Shown here: in pieces, positions 25,843-35,807 of the stretch
How the letters are laid out: each line of letters starts with the position of its first letter
Position numbering within the stretch: the first letter of the stretch is position 1
Source of the DNA: JAPPHA01 sp963662705
GTDB lineage: Bacteria; Pseudomonadota; Alphaproteobacteria; Rhodobacterales; Rhodobacteraceae
Assembly (NCBI GenBank): GCA_963662705.2
Contig: OY759767.1
Location: 4,278,001 to 4,342,000, forward strand
Length of the DNA stretch: 64,000 nt
Reading direction: 5' to 3'
The notes under the pieces: generated by a model
Seen by the model: only the letters and a program-made list of their open reading frames with translations
What the model was told of the DNA's origin: nothing
Database searches by the model: none
Program-made: the position numbers and the translations under genes

Positions 25843-26732
25843 CCGGCCTCCCCGAAAAGAATGCCCGGAGAGGCAAGGACACCCAGGACGCGGGCAGCGA
25901 TATGCTGCCATGGTTCGAAAGACCCGAGGCCAGGTTCCGGATCTACGCTGTCCTGGCGATTTTTTCCATCTGGATACTCTGCTCCTGGATCGTGACGCTG
26001 ACGTTTTCCCGGCCGCAGATCGTCCTGCCCTATCCATGGCAGGTCATTGCCGGAATCAAGGGGCTCGCCGTCTACAAGGGGCCGGGGGCAGAATTGACCT
26101 ACTGGCATGCGGTCGAAGTCATCCTTGTCCATTCATTCGACAGCGCCGTCCGGCTGGTCGCCGGCCTGGCGATCGGCGGCGCGCTCGGACTGGCAACCGG
26201 GTTGCTGCTCGGCATGAGCAAATACCTGCAGAAGATGTTTCAGACCCCGCTTCTGCTCATTCGGGCCATTCCGTTGTTCGCGTTGATCCCGCTCTTCCTG
26301 ACCTGGTTCGGCGGCACCAACACGGGCGTCGTTTCATATATCGCCTTCGGCGTCTTCTCGATGCTGCTCGTCAACACGATCGCCGCGGTCCGCAACGTAT
26401 CGCCCCTGATCCAGAATTTTGCGCGGACATTGGGCGCTTCAAGATGGCGCGTGTACCGGACCGTCGTGTTTCCGGCGATCGTGCCGGAGATTACCGGCGG
26501 GATCCGCGTGATCGTGGGTATCGCCTGGGCGATCCTCATCGGTGCGGAGCTGCTTGCCGCGCCCTCGGGCGTCGGTCGAATCCTCACCTTGTCGGAACAG
26601 TATTCGGCTACCGACCGGATGATCCTGATCGTCATGCTGATCATGATCTACACGCTGATTGTCGACTATTTCGTCATTCGCGCAACGCGCTACCTGAACA
26701 GATGGTCACCATCAGCGGACAACCAGCACTAA
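25839..26732 (+). CDS. ABC transporter permease, SsuC type
   Basis: The 297-residue membrane protein starts in ATGA overlap. A soluble N-terminal stretch of about 40 residues precedes the membrane segments, and the conserved loop FARTLGASRWRVYRTVVFPA (the EAA-like ATPase contact) lies in the second half. It forms the channel together with the second permease at 28082. Confidence 0.9.
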   Translation: MTGLPEKNARRGKDTQDAGSDMLPWFERPEARFRIYAVLAIFSIWILCSWIVTLTFSRPQIVLPYPWQVIAGIKGLAVYKGPGAELTYWHAVEVILVHSFDSAVRLVAGLAIGGALGLATGLLLGMSKYLQKMFQTPLLLIRAIPLFALIPLFLTWFGGTNTGVVSYIAFGVFSMLLVNTIAAVRNVSPLIQNFARTLGASRWRVYRTVVFPAIVPEITGGIRVIVGIAWAILIGAELLAAPSGVGRILTLSEQYSATDRMILIVMLIMIYTLIVDYFVIRATRYLNRWSPSADNQH

Positions 26733-26760
26733 ACGCTGCAAGAAGGAAAGGAGCAAACAA

Positions 26761-28089
26761 ATGTATCAGACAGTAGTTCGAATGGGACCGGTGATCCTGG
26801 TCGCTGCGGCGCTTTCCGCCGGGTTCCATGCCGGCACGGCCATATCACAGGACATGGCGGAACCGGCGATCGAGGACGTCACGGTCAATGCCGTTCTTCT
26901 TCCCTATTTCGACCACAGCCAGGCATCAGTCGGCCTCGCCAAGGGGTACTTTGCGGATGTCGGGATTACTTTCGCACCCGATGGCAAGGGGACGATGCTG
27001 TCGAGTGCCGATCAGGCGGTTCCGATCATGGCGGCGGGAAACCACGATATCATGAGCTTTGTTCCGCAGGGCTTCATGCCGGCGGTCGCGGCGCTTCCCA
27101 AGACGGTGCAATTCACCATCGGTGATCTTTTCCTGGGGTACGCGCTGATGGCCCAGCCGGATGCCGGCTACAAGAGCTTCAAGGAATTCGTGGCCGAGGG
27201 AGCGTCGTCCGAAGATGCCTTCCGCATGACTGTGGAACAGATGAGGGGAAAACGCTTCGCATTTCCGGCCGAGGCAGCCATCAAGGGCTTCATCGACCTG
27301 TCCCTGAGCAAGGCCGGACTGACCCTCGAAGACATGGAAGTCACCGTGGCGCCCGATGCCAACACGACGCGGTTGATGCAAGCCGGGCGGGCCGACTTCC
27401 AGGTCGGCGGTGTCCCGTCGCGCCTAACGCTCGAGGTTGGAGGTTTCCTGCCAATTCTGACGTCGGGCGACCTTGCCGGCAACGCCGCACCCTCGGCCGA
27501 TTCCGAGGAATTGCGTGCTGTCGTCTTCGGCGGTTGGCATGCGACGGAAGATTGGATCAACGCCAATCGCGACACCGTGCTCCGGCTGACGTCCGTCAGC
27601 TTCCGCATCAACAAGCTGATCAATGACGACCCGGACGCAGCCCTGGAGATCCATGTGCCGTTCCTGAACAGCGCTGCAGGAACCACGTTCGACGTGGAAA
27701 CCGGGCGCGTCGTGTATTCATCGCTCGACCCGTTCCTGACGTTCGAGATGCAGAAGGACATATTCGACAATCCCGACAATCCCCTCAACGTGGAGTATGT
27801 CGTGGGTTCGGCAGTGAATCTTCACGAGGAACTCGGCACCTGGGGACAGGGTGAATACACCTGGGAGGACTTCGTCATCGCCCATGACATCTACCGCGAA
27901 ATGGAGGCTCTCAAGGCTGAGACCGAATCCACCGTCGCGGAAGTCAAGGCGGCGCTCGACGGTCTCGATGACGAAAAACGCGGCATGGTCGAAGAATGGC
28001 TGGCAAAGGCCGAGGAACACTACGGCTACCTGAACTATCTCGACGCAGCGGCCTTCGCGAAATACGCGTTGGCATTGGCGAATGGCTGA
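26761..28089 (+). CDS. ABC transporter binding protein, NMT1/SsuA type
   Basis: The 442-residue exported protein (signal peptide about residues 1-29) shows the family pattern of LPYFDHSQASVGLAKGYFAD near the mature start and FQVGGVPSRL later. GAAGGAAAGGAG precedes ATG 26761. It is longer than typical SsuA proteins by a C-terminal charged, probably coiled region (ALKAETESTVAEVKAALDGL). It lies between the two permeases. Ligands of this family include alkanesulfonates, taurine, nitrate and pyrimidine precursors; the actual one is unknown. Confidence 0.88.
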   Translation: MYQTVVRMGPVILVAAALSAGFHAGTAISQDMAEPAIEDVTVNAVLLPYFDHSQASVGLAKGYFADVGITFAPDGKGTMLSSADQAVPIMAAGNHDIMSFVPQGFMPAVAALPKTVQFTIGDLFLGYALMAQPDAGYKSFKEFVAEGASSEDAFRMTVEQMRGKRFAFPAEAAIKGFIDLSLSKAGLTLEDMEVTVAPDANTTRLMQAGRADFQVGGVPSRLTLEVGGFLPILTSGDLAGNAAPSADSEELRAVVFGGWHATEDWINANRDTVLRLTSVSFRINKLINDDPDAALEIHVPFLNSAAGTTFDVETGRVVYSSLDPFLTFEMQKDIFDNPDNPLNVEYVVGSAVNLHEELGTWGQGEYTWEDFVIAHDIYREMEALKAETESTVAEVKAALDGLDDEKRGMVEEWLAKAEEHYGYLNYLDAAAFAKYALALANG

Positions 28090-28957
28090 GGCTTCGGGCT
28101 CAATCCTTTCGAAGGGCGATGCCTCCTCCAGACCGGAGGCATCGCAGCCCGGATCGAGAATTCTCGGGGTCGCCGACCATGCGTTCTGGACGCTTCTGGG
28201 CACCGTCCTGCTGCTCGCCGTCTGGTCGCTGATCTCGGCGACGCTGGGTCCGCACCGCCTGCCGCCGCCGGTGTCGCTGTGGCCCGGGTTCGTCGAACGT
28301 CTGTACGAAAGCAAGACGCTGGCGATCCAGGGCGGCGGCAGCCGCGGGTTGTGGCCGCATCTGCTCTACACGGTCCAGCAAACGCTTCTCGGTGGTGCAA
28401 TCGGTACGGCAGCCGGTGTCATGCTGGCCCTCGCGATGGCCCGCTGGCGCAGCTTTTTCTACTTCATGGACGTTCCGGTGGGCGTCCTGAGGACGATCCC
28501 GCCACTGGCCGCGATTCCGTTCATGGTTCTCTGGTTGGGGCCGTCCCAGAGCGCACAGCTCGGAGTTGTCGTCTTTTACGTCGGGCTGATGGTCACGATC
28601 AATGCAATCACCGCCATCAGGAACCTGGATCCACTGGTGGCGAACTTCGCGAAGACGCTCGGTGCCGACGACCGGCGGATCTATAGAACCGTGATCCTGC
28701 CGTCGATCCTGCCGGAACTCGCGGGCGGGATCCGCGTTGCGATCGGCGTCGCCTGGGGAATCGAAATCGTCAGCGAACTTGCCGGCGCGCCGAGAGGGAT
28801 GGGCCAGGCCTTCCTGAGGCTGATCGCGTTCCAGGAACTCGACACCATAATCATCGGTATCATCTGGATAACGATCGCGTCTCTGGTTGTGGATTTTGCG
28901 ATAACGTGGACTTTCAGGCGTTGCACGAGATGGGCCCCGCAAAATGAAGCCGGCTAG
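28082..28957 (+). CDS. ABC transporter permease, SsuC type, second
   Basis: The 291-residue membrane protein overlaps the end of the binding-protein gene by 8 bases. It carries the loop FAKTLGADDRRIYRTVILPS and a long leader before the first membrane segment. With the permease at 25839 it probably forms a heterodimer, which is less common in this class than a homodimer. Confidence 0.9.
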   Translation: MAEASGSILSKGDASSRPEASQPGSRILGVADHAFWTLLGTVLLLAVWSLISATLGPHRLPPPVSLWPGFVERLYESKTLAIQGGGSRGLWPHLLYTVQQTLLGGAIGTAAGVMLALAMARWRSFFYFMDVPVGVLRTIPPLAAIPFMVLWLGPSQSAQLGVVVFYVGLMVTINAITAIRNLDPLVANFAKTLGADDRRIYRTVILPSILPELAGGIRVAIGVAWGIEIVSELAGAPRGMGQAFLRLIAFQELDTIIIGIIWITIASLVVDFAITWTFRRCTRWAPQNEAG

Positions 28958-29056
28958 CGGGATGCTCGCTTGCAATGGAGCGACAACTCCGGATGATGCG
29001 CCTTCGAGCCGGCTTCCGGAAACCTGGCAAGAGGCGGCAGGACGAAACCGCACAGG

Positions 29057-29473
29057 ATGGACATGATGACGACGAAGAAACGCGAAGTATTTCACACGGA
29101 AGACGCGCCGCAGCTGGATGCGCATCTTTCCCATTCCGTCAGGTACGGAGACCTGGTCTTTGCCTCCGGACAAATCCCCATTGACCCGGCAAGCGGCGAG
29201 TTCGTGGGAGGCGACATCTGCAACCAGACCCGGCGGGTCATGCAGAATCTGTCCGCGGTCCTGGAGGCGTCCGGCAGTTGCCTCGCAAATGTCGTCAAGG
29301 CAACGGTTTTCCTGGCAGACATCGAGGAATTCAAGGAATTCGACAGGACCTATCGCGAGTTCTTTCCCGGCGAACCTCCTGCGCGCTCGACCTTCGGAGT
29401 CAGTCTCGTCGGCCCGCTCGGGGTGGAGATCGAGGTCGTCGCAATCGTGAACAGGGCGAAGGATGCAGAATGA
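29057..29473 (+). CDS. RidA/YjgF family deaminase-like protein
   Basis: The 138-residue protein shows the Rid fold pattern: LVFASGQIPIDPASGEFVGG, then VVKATVFLADIEEFKEFDRT and the C-terminal PARSTFGVSLVGPLGVEIEV with the arginine that binds carboxylate. RidA proteins hydrolyse reactive imines and enamines. In this operon it probably handles such an intermediate of nitrogen compound breakdown. Its TGA overlaps the ATG of the next gene. Confidence 0.88.
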   Translation: MDMMTTKKREVFHTEDAPQLDAHLSHSVRYGDLVFASGQIPIDPASGEFVGGDICNQTRRVMQNLSAVLEASGSCLANVVKATVFLADIEEFKEFDRTYREFFPGEPPARSTFGVSLVGPLGVEIEVVAIVNRAKDAE

Positions 29474-30078
29474 GGGAAACAATGAAAGAACTTGAAGACG
29501 GAATACGACAGAGCTTCGGTCCAGAACTGGACCTCATTTCGGACGAGGACCTCCGCGAAAAGGTGGTCCGGGCATGGGCGCTCTCGCTTTCCAAGAGCGA
29601 GTTCAAGTCGGTGGAGGAAATCGCCGGCTCGGGAGGCCCGCATACCTCGCCAATACGGGGGCAGACCCAGGTCGAACATATCAGGGGCGTCACGCAGATG
29701 TCTCTTGGACTTGCAGACAGGCTGGAAGCCGTCGTCGGCGATTGCGGTATTGACCGCGACCTTTTGATCGCATGCGGACTTTGCCATGACGTCGGGAAAC
29801 CATTCGAATTCTCGCCGGCCAACCAGAAGCGCTGGAAGGACGACTCGTCCGCATCCGGTCACCCCGCGATTCGGCACTCGGTCTATGGCGTCCACGTCTG
29901 CCTGACTGTCGGGCTGCCGGAAGCGGTTGCGCATACGGCCGGCGCGCATTCGGGAGAGGGAGAACTGGTCACGCGGAGCCTGGAAAACACGATCGTTCAC
30001 TTCGCCGACCACGCATTCTGGGCAATCCTCGAGAGGTCCGACATGCTTGAACCGGTCGACGGAAAGGTCGTGACGTGA
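29470..30078 (+). CDS. HD-domain hydrolase
   Basis: The 202-residue protein starts at ATG 29470 in ATGA overlap with the RidA gene. It has the HD metal-binding pattern with VEHIRGVTQMSLGLADRLEA, then LIACGLCHDVGKPFEFSP and later AHTAGAHSGEG. HD enzymes include phosphohydrolases and hydratases of small nitrogen compounds. The context with RidA suggests a metabolic hydrolase rather than a signalling enzyme. Substrate unknown. Confidence 0.8.
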   Translation: MRETMKELEDGIRQSFGPELDLISDEDLREKVVRAWALSLSKSEFKSVEEIAGSGGPHTSPIRGQTQVEHIRGVTQMSLGLADRLEAVVGDCGIDRDLLIACGLCHDVGKPFEFSPANQKRWKDDSSASGHPAIRHSVYGVHVCLTVGLPEAVAHTAGAHSGEGELVTRSLENTIVHFADHAFWAILERSDMLEPVDGKVVT

Positions 30079-30839
30079 CGGAATTGTCGCAAAGAACCGG
30101 CAGGCCGCGGAGCCCGCGGGAGATCCTCGTCGAACCCCTTGGCGAGACCATCGGCAACCGGCTCGTCGGGAGGATCCGGCAGCTTATCGTGGAAGTTTCT
30201 CCCGGTTTCGAGCCGGGCCAGAAAATCGACGTCGAAAGGCTGGCGCAGCACTTCGGCGTCAGCGTTACGCCGATCAACTACGCGCTGAAACGGCTGGAAG
30301 CGAAGGGTCTCGTGCACGTCCGGCCGCGCAGCGGACACTATGTTGCCCGGCTCACCGAAGAAGACTACCGCGAAATCATCACGACCCGGAGTGCCCTGGA
30401 GCAGGCAGCGATCCGGTTGACCGGCGGCTCCGGCATCGGCCAGGACATCCTCGATGCGCTTCGCCACACGTTGCAGCAGGGTTGGGATGCGTTTGCCGCA
30501 AACGATGTCGCGAAGTACCGCATGAGCGATGCGGCCTTCCATCATCTCTGGATCGAGGCCTGCGGAAACGGGTTGCTGGCCGAACTCTATGACACCGTCG
30601 TCGCCAAGGCGCAGATCGCCTACGTGTACATACCGTGGGGGTCGAGTGACATCAGGGCTTCGCTCCGGGAGCACGAGGAACTGGTTGAAATCGCGGAGAG
30701 AGGCGACCTCGCAGAACTCGAACGTGCGATAGACCGGCACTGGCAGATGAGCCTGAAGCGGACACATGCCAGGTTCAGGAGTTACCTCGGGAAGAGCGTC
30801 GAATCCGGAAACGGCGAAAACCGGGCACGAAAGGGTTGA
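30075..30839 (+). CDS. GntR family regulator (FadR/FCD type)
   Basis: The 254-residue protein starts at GTG 30075, overlapping the previous stop. It has a winged helix-turn-helix (VERLAQHFGVSVTPINYALK, EAKGLVHVRPRSG) and an all-helical FCD ligand domain (RMSDAAFHHLWIEACGN). It is embedded in the catabolic operon and probably represses it until an intermediate binds. The palindrome at 25027 is a candidate target but is not the classic FadR-type site. Confidence 0.9.
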   Translation: MTELSQRTGRPRSPREILVEPLGETIGNRLVGRIRQLIVEVSPGFEPGQKIDVERLAQHFGVSVTPINYALKRLEAKGLVHVRPRSGHYVARLTEEDYREIITTRSALEQAAIRLTGGSGIGQDILDALRHTLQQGWDAFAANDVAKYRMSDAAFHHLWIEACGNGLLAELYDTVVAKAQIAYVYIPWGSSDIRASLREHEELVEIAERGDLAELERAIDRHWQMSLKRTHARFRSYLGKSVESGNGENRARKG

Positions 30840-30845
30840 ACCGCC

Positions 30846-31640
30846 ATGGGCCGATCGCTCGATTCCGAACCAGTTCCGAACCGGGAACGGTTGAGCGGAC
30901 GCCGGGTTCTCATCATCGGCGGCGCGACCGGAATCGGCCGGGAGATCGTTCTGTGGTTCGGCCGCGAGGGCGCCGCGCTCGTTGTCGGTGACCTGAACCT
31001 CGACGGAGCGTCGAAAGCGGCCGAGGCATGCAGGGCGATCGGAGCCAGGGCATTCGCGGTTCGTGCCGACGTTCGCAGTGAGCCGGAAAACAGGGCCCTC
31101 GTCGAAGAGGCCGTGGCCCGCCTGGGAGGTCTCGACGTTCTCGTGAACGTCGCCGGGGTCATGCGCGCCGGCGCGGTCGATGCGATAACGGAGGAAGACT
31201 GGGGGTTCGTTTTCGAGACGAATGTGCGTTCGCAGTTTCAGACCGTGAAATACGCACTTCCCGCGCTCAAGGAAAGCAGGAGAGGCAGCATCATCAACAT
31301 CGCGTCAGGTGCCGGGATCAAGGGAGGGCCCGGAATCACCCTTTACGCGGCGTCGAAAGGGGCCTGCGTCGTCTTCTCCAGGACGCTTGCGGTGGAACTC
31401 GGCCGGTTCAACATAAGGGTGAACGCGATCTGTCCCGGTTTCGTTGACACCCCTTTCAACGATCCCGTCATCGAATACCTCGGCGGCCGTAGCGAAGTGG
31501 ATCGAATCGTCGGAAGCAGCATACCGCTCGGCCGCCAGGCGTCAGCCAGGGAGATCGCGCCCTACGTCGCGTTCCTGGCTTCCGACGAAGCGTCATACGT
31601 CACGGGCCAGGCGATCCTGATCGACGGGGGGATGATTTGA
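30846..31640 (+). CDS. Short-chain dehydrogenase/reductase
   Basis: The 264-residue enzyme has the nucleotide motif IIGGATGIGREI, the NVAG motif, the catalytic serine in INIASGAG and the YAASK active site (LYAASKGACVVF), with the usual C-terminal GQAILIDGGMI. It begins 6 bases after the GntR gene. It probably oxidises an alcohol intermediate with NAD(P). Confidence 0.92.
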   Translation: MGRSLDSEPVPNRERLSGRRVLIIGGATGIGREIVLWFGREGAALVVGDLNLDGASKAAEACRAIGARAFAVRADVRSEPENRALVEEAVARLGGLDVLVNVAGVMRAGAVDAITEEDWGFVFETNVRSQFQTVKYALPALKESRRGSIINIASGAGIKGGPGITLYAASKGACVVFSRTLAVELGRFNIRVNAICPGFVDTPFNDPVIEYLGGRSEVDRIVGSSIPLGRQASAREIAPYVAFLASDEASYVTGQAILIDGGMI

Positions 31641-31788
31641 TCCCCCCGTGCGTCCGTGGACGAGCGCGCCGCGAACACTGGATTTGGGCAGAGGGCGACT
31701 CTAAACGGAGAATTTGGGAGGCCTGCGGGGTCGAGTCGACACGACCGGTCGACGTGCGGGATTAACCGAAAATCACAGGTGAGGATCG

Positions 31789-33402
31789 ATGGCTGTGGAA
31801 ACTTTTGACTTCATCGTCGTGGGAGCCGGTTCGGCGGGCGCCGCCATCGCGTCACGGCTGAGCGAAATTCGGGGCTGGCGCGTTCTCCTCTTGGAGGCAG
31901 GTCCGCACAACATTAGCCCGTGGCTGCATATTCCGATCGGGATGGCGAAAGTGTTCCGCAATCCGAGGTACAACTGGATGTTCGAGACGGAGCCGGAACC
32001 GCAGCTGAATGACCGCCGTATCCACACGCCGCGCGGCAAGACGCTCGGAGGCAGCAGCAGCATTAACGGCATTGTCTTCGTGCGCGGTCAGAAGCGCGAC
32101 TTCGATACCTGGCAGCAGCTTGGCAACCCGGGCTGGGGTTACGACGACGTTCTCCCTTATTATCGAAAGCTGGAATCGCACGAAGGAGGGATCGACGCGT
32201 ACCACGGGCGGGACGGGCCCATCCGGACCATGGAAGCGAACTGGCGGAACGAGTTGACCGAAGCATACATACAGGCATTCGAGGAGCTCGGTGTCCCAAG
32301 GAGTCCCGACATCAACGGTGCCGATCATGAAGGGGTCGGTTATTTCCCGATTTCACAGCGAAATGGCCTCAGGAGCTCGACGGCGCGAGGATACATCAAG
32401 CCGGCGCGAAAGCGCCCGAACCTTCGCATCGTCACGAAGGCCCACGTCGAACGGATTGACATCGAGGATGGTGCGGCGGTCGGTGTGTCGTTCCGAAAGG
32501 GTGGCCGCTGGTCAGGCGCGAGAGCGGGCCGCGAGGTCGTGCTGTCGGCCGGCGCCATCGGCTCGCCCCATCTCCTTCATCTCTCAGGCGTCGGGCCGAC
32601 GGGTCTGCTTGGCGGTCTCGGAATCGAGGTCCGCCACAACCTGGAGGGAGTGGGCGAAAACCTGAAAGATCATTTTCACAGCCATGTCGTGGCGCGGGTC
32701 AACACCGACGGCACGGTCAACGCGCAGCTTCGGAGCTTGGGCGGCCGCGGCCGTGCAGCCTTGAAATACCTGGCCACACGAACCGGACCCCTCGCGGTCG
32801 CCGCCGGCGTCGTGTGCGTTTTCACGAGGAGCGATCCCAGCCTTGATTATCCCGACCTCCAGTTCCATTTCTTTCCGTTCTCCCACGACGAGACGAAGCG
32901 CGAAGTGACGCTTCACCCGTTCTCGGCGGTTACGGGGCTCGCCGACCAGTTGGTGCCCCACAGCCGGGGAAGCGTGCGGACCATCTCGCGCGACCCGCGG
33001 ATCCCGCCTGAGATCAGGGTCAACTACCTGGGCGAGGAAATCGACCGGCGCACGCTCGTCGCTGGCGTGAAGATGATGCGAAGGGTCTTCAAGACGAACG
33101 CCATGCGTCCCTTCGTGATCGACGAGTACGCCCCGGGACCGGACGTGGTGACCGACGACGAAATCCTGGCGCATGCCCGCGAAACCGGTGAATCCAGCTA
33201 CCACCTCTGCGGGACTTGCCGCATGGGCCCGGCGGAGGACCCACTGGCCGTCGTCGATGAACGGCTGAGTGTCCACGGTCTGCACAAGCTGCGGGTCGCC
33301 GACGCCTCGATCATGCCGGAAATCGTATCCGGCAATACGAATGCCACGAGCATCATGATCGGCGAGAAGTGTGCCGACATGGTGAAAGTAGACCACACGT
33401 AA
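31789..33402 (+). CDS. GMC family FAD oxidoreductase (choline dehydrogenase-like)
   Basis: The 537-residue enzyme shows the FAD-binding motif VGAGSAGAAIASRLSE at its N-terminus, the GMC signature around RGKTLGGSSSINGIVF, and the late catalytic region SSYHLCGTCRMG near residue 470. A 148-base gap separates it from the dehydrogenase, so it may have its own promoter, but it reads in the same direction. Such enzymes oxidise alcohols to aldehydes. It probably belongs to the same pathway. Confidence 0.92.
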   Translation: MAVETFDFIVVGAGSAGAAIASRLSEIRGWRVLLLEAGPHNISPWLHIPIGMAKVFRNPRYNWMFETEPEPQLNDRRIHTPRGKTLGGSSSINGIVFVRGQKRDFDTWQQLGNPGWGYDDVLPYYRKLESHEGGIDAYHGRDGPIRTMEANWRNELTEAYIQAFEELGVPRSPDINGADHEGVGYFPISQRNGLRSSTARGYIKPARKRPNLRIVTKAHVERIDIEDGAAVGVSFRKGGRWSGARAGREVVLSAGAIGSPHLLHLSGVGPTGLLGGLGIEVRHNLEGVGENLKDHFHSHVVARVNTDGTVNAQLRSLGGRGRAALKYLATRTGPLAVAAGVVCVFTRSDPSLDYPDLQFHFFPFSHDETKREVTLHPFSAVTGLADQLVPHSRGSVRTISRDPRIPPEIRVNYLGEEIDRRTLVAGVKMMRRVFKTNAMRPFVIDEYAPGPDVVTDDEILAHARETGESSYHLCGTCRMGPAEDPLAVVDERLSVHGLHKLRVADASIMPEIVSGNTNATSIMIGEKCADMVKVDHT

Positions 33403-33613
33403 CGACCGTTGGCGGTCATGTCTGCGGGTCTTTCAGTTCCACGGCCTGACGGAATGCACGCGCCCGACCCTACTGGTCTTCGTTACAAAAAGCCCGCACG
33501 CGGCGACGGTCTCGCACCCATGCCCGATGGTGAACTTGAAGCGCATCCGAGCACTTGAGAGAAGCATTTTGCCGAGACACAGAGACAAGTGACCACATTC
33601 AGGGAAATTCCGT

Positions 33614-33994
33614 GTGGATGGATGGTGCGATCCATGGGCGTTCCGTGAAATGGGGAAGCATCTCAAACCAACCATCCTGACAGCACGCCGGCGCCGGATG
33701 GCAAGTTTAAAGAACAAGTTGGGTGACGGGCTCACTCTTAGTGGCGTGCGAATGATGGCAGAATGGTTCAATTCTGATTGGTCAGTGTGCCTGGCCCGTG
33801 AAATCGTCGCACACACCGCAACCAAGATCTTTCACGCGCCAGCGAGTTGGCCAGACGACTATGGCGCCTCCCGAGTCAGGTTACCCGGAGAAACTCGTGA
33901 TTACTCGGCGACGCTAACGGTCGAACCAAAGGTCTATCTGAAGAACGCGAGCAAGCTGGGGCAGTTAGTTTGCGAACGATTCGGATCTCCGTGA
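33614..33994 (+). CDS. Hypothetical protein, doubtful
   Basis: A 126-residue frame contains MMAEWFNSDWSVCLAREIVA and VKYLKNAS-like segments but has no good ribosome-binding site or recognisable family. It could be a relic or chance frame. The surrounding 33403-34433 holds no better candidate; a charged frame at 33999-34316 looks random. Confidence 0.25.
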   Translation: MDGWCDPWAFREMGKHLKPTILTARRRRMASLKNKLGDGLTLSGVRMMAEWFNSDWSVCLAREIVAHTATKIFHAPASWPDDYGASRVRLPGETRDYSATLTVEPKVYLKNASKLGQLVCERFGSP

Positions 33995-34433
33995 ATCCGT
34001 GAAGGATGTGGCAAAGCGGGTGGGGAGCATATCAAACTATTTCGTAGTGGAGAAACGCGGCCGGATCACCGAACGTGGGATGGACCGAGGAAAATGCTGG
34101 CAGGAACCCGATACGGGGCGCGATGGGGAAGCAATTATCAAAACTAGTGAAGTAGCATGGCTGACGTTCACTGAAAAAAATTCCAGCAGGATACGGCATT
34201 GCTGGAACCGATGCGAACATTTTCGAATGCGCAATGCTCCTCAACCATACGAGCTGCATCCGAGAAGCGTGCGCTACATCACGGATCAGGAAGAACCAGC
34301 TTGTCTTTTGACGTAACTGGGGCATCTTGCCGGGAATTTGAGCTGACCTGCGAAGGCCTTTACCGGCACTCCTTGATGCCATGGTCAACTCGGGGTGACG
34401 ATACTGCTGGCCCGCTTATTCGGCTGTGAGTTG

Positions 34434-35807
34434 TCAGGTTGTTGAGCGCTGCATGATGAGGTCAGCGAGCCTCGGCACGTCGGGAGCGCCGGCAACTCCA
34501 AGACGGTTCCTCAGAAAATCCCAGAATGACAGGCCAAGCTTCTTGCAAGATTTCTTCGCTCCGGTATAGGCGTCGCGTGCTGCCTGCCCAACAACGCTTC
34601 GAGTCCCGAACGAGATCTTGCGCCGGGTGACATAGTCCTGGATGTCGTTCTCGATCTGATTGGTGTGGAGCGGTGTCTCCGGATGGTCGAGCACGCGCAG
34701 TAACACGTCCTTGTTCGCCTTCAACCGTTCGAGTAACCGATTGAGGCTGATGTCGCCGTTGACAGCGCCGAAGAGTTGGTCGAACCGTTGCTCAATGACG
34801 AGCTTGCGCAGCGGGGTGGGGCATTTCCGGTAGCGTCGCTGCCCACGGGAGACGAGAAGTGCGATCACCCTGCCCGACAGGTTCCTTCGTCCCATGTCGT
34901 CGAGTGCAGTATCATTGAGAGTGTTGACCCCCTCGCCCGCACAGAGATGTTCGAGGAAATCGAGGCGGCCTTTCGAGCCGGTGGACCTGAAATGGGCGAA
35001 GAAATCGTTGCCGATTGCCGTACAGTAGCCGTTTTCGGCCTTGCGGCGGGCGCTGGAATCGTCGACGTTGATCCTGGTTGCGGTTTCCATGCCGGCTCTC
35101 AGCTCCTCCTGCTGCTTCGCGATGATGCCGCCGGCGTCCATGTTCGGGAACCGCCTCACCTGATGCGCGGAGATGTCCAGGCCCACGTCGTTTAGCATCA
35201 ACACCATCCGCCCGATCGTCGACTGGCACTGGCAATACAGCGTGATGACCAAAGCCTTGACGCCGGGACCGTATTGTTCGCGTCCCGTCGCCACCCCCGG
35301 TGGAAGCGGCGCCACATGTCGGGAGCCGCCCGGAAACTCCCAGACCTCGCGTCGGTAGGTAACCTCCTCGGCATTGAACACGACGTTTCGGACTGTGTGG
35401 TCCTGATTACCTTTGTGCACCGTTCCCTTGGGCACATCGTCATTGCCCACCGTCACTTCACGACGGTGCAGGTGCCGATTCCGACGCCGTGGGCCGCGAC
35501 CTCTCCTGCAATCTTTTCCGGCCTTCCCCGGCCGGCGGGAACCGGAAGAACCTGATGCCGATTTGTCCGTGTCCTTGTCTTCCGACGACGTCATGACGTT
35601 CGGATTCATCCGGGGGCGTTTTGGAAGATTTTTCAGCGCCCGGAAAACGGCGTGCGGGAGCGTGATCTCCTCGCGGATTACGGCGAGTTGCCGGTCCCGT
35701 TCGGCAAACCGGTCGAGGGATGGCCAGGGTGAACTGCTCCCGAAGCGCAATCGCCTCCGCGTTTGCTTCAATGCCGGTGTCGGTCCCGCCGTCTGTCCGC
35801 AAATCAC
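34434..35807 (-). CDS. IS66-type transposase
   Basis: The 457-residue protein shows the IS66 DDE core: INVDDSSARRKAENGY with the first catalytic aspartate, NDFFAHFRSTGSKGRLDFLE, and the C-terminal block with the catalytic glutamate, IENDIQDYVTRRKISFGTRS, then KKLGLSFWDFLRNRL. GTG 35807 is the apparent start. No accessory tnpA/tnpB genes and no clear inverted repeats were found around it, so it may be a solitary or partly eroded element. The sequence 35808-36439 shows no supported gene. Confidence 0.82.
   Translation of the reverse strand: MICGQTAGPTPALKQTRRRLRFGSSSPWPSLDRFAERDRQLAVIREEITLPHAVFRALKNLPKRPRMNPNVMTSSEDKDTDKSASGSSGSRRPGKAGKDCRRGRGPRRRNRHLHRREVTVGNDDVPKGTVHKGNQDHTVRNVVFNAEEVTYRREVWEFPGGSRHVAPLPPGVATGREQYGPGVKALVITLYCQCQSTIGRMVLMLNDVGLDISAHQVRRFPNMDAGGIIAKQQEELRAGMETATRINVDDSSARRKAENGYCTAIGNDFFAHFRSTGSKGRLDFLEHLCAGEGVNTLNDTALDDMGRRNLSGRVIALLVSRGQRRYRKCPTPLRKLVIEQRFDQLFGAVNGDISLNRLLERLKANKDVLLRVLDHPETPLHTNQIENDIQDYVTRRKISFGTRSVVGQAARDAYTGAKKSCKKLGLSFWDFLRNRLGVAGAPDVPRLADLIMQRSTT

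Noticed and set aside
25538..26776. Plus-strand open frame of 412 codons overlapping the SsuB/SsuC genes
   Set aside because: It runs in another frame across two well-supported genes with four-base overlap and has random-looking arginine-rich composition.
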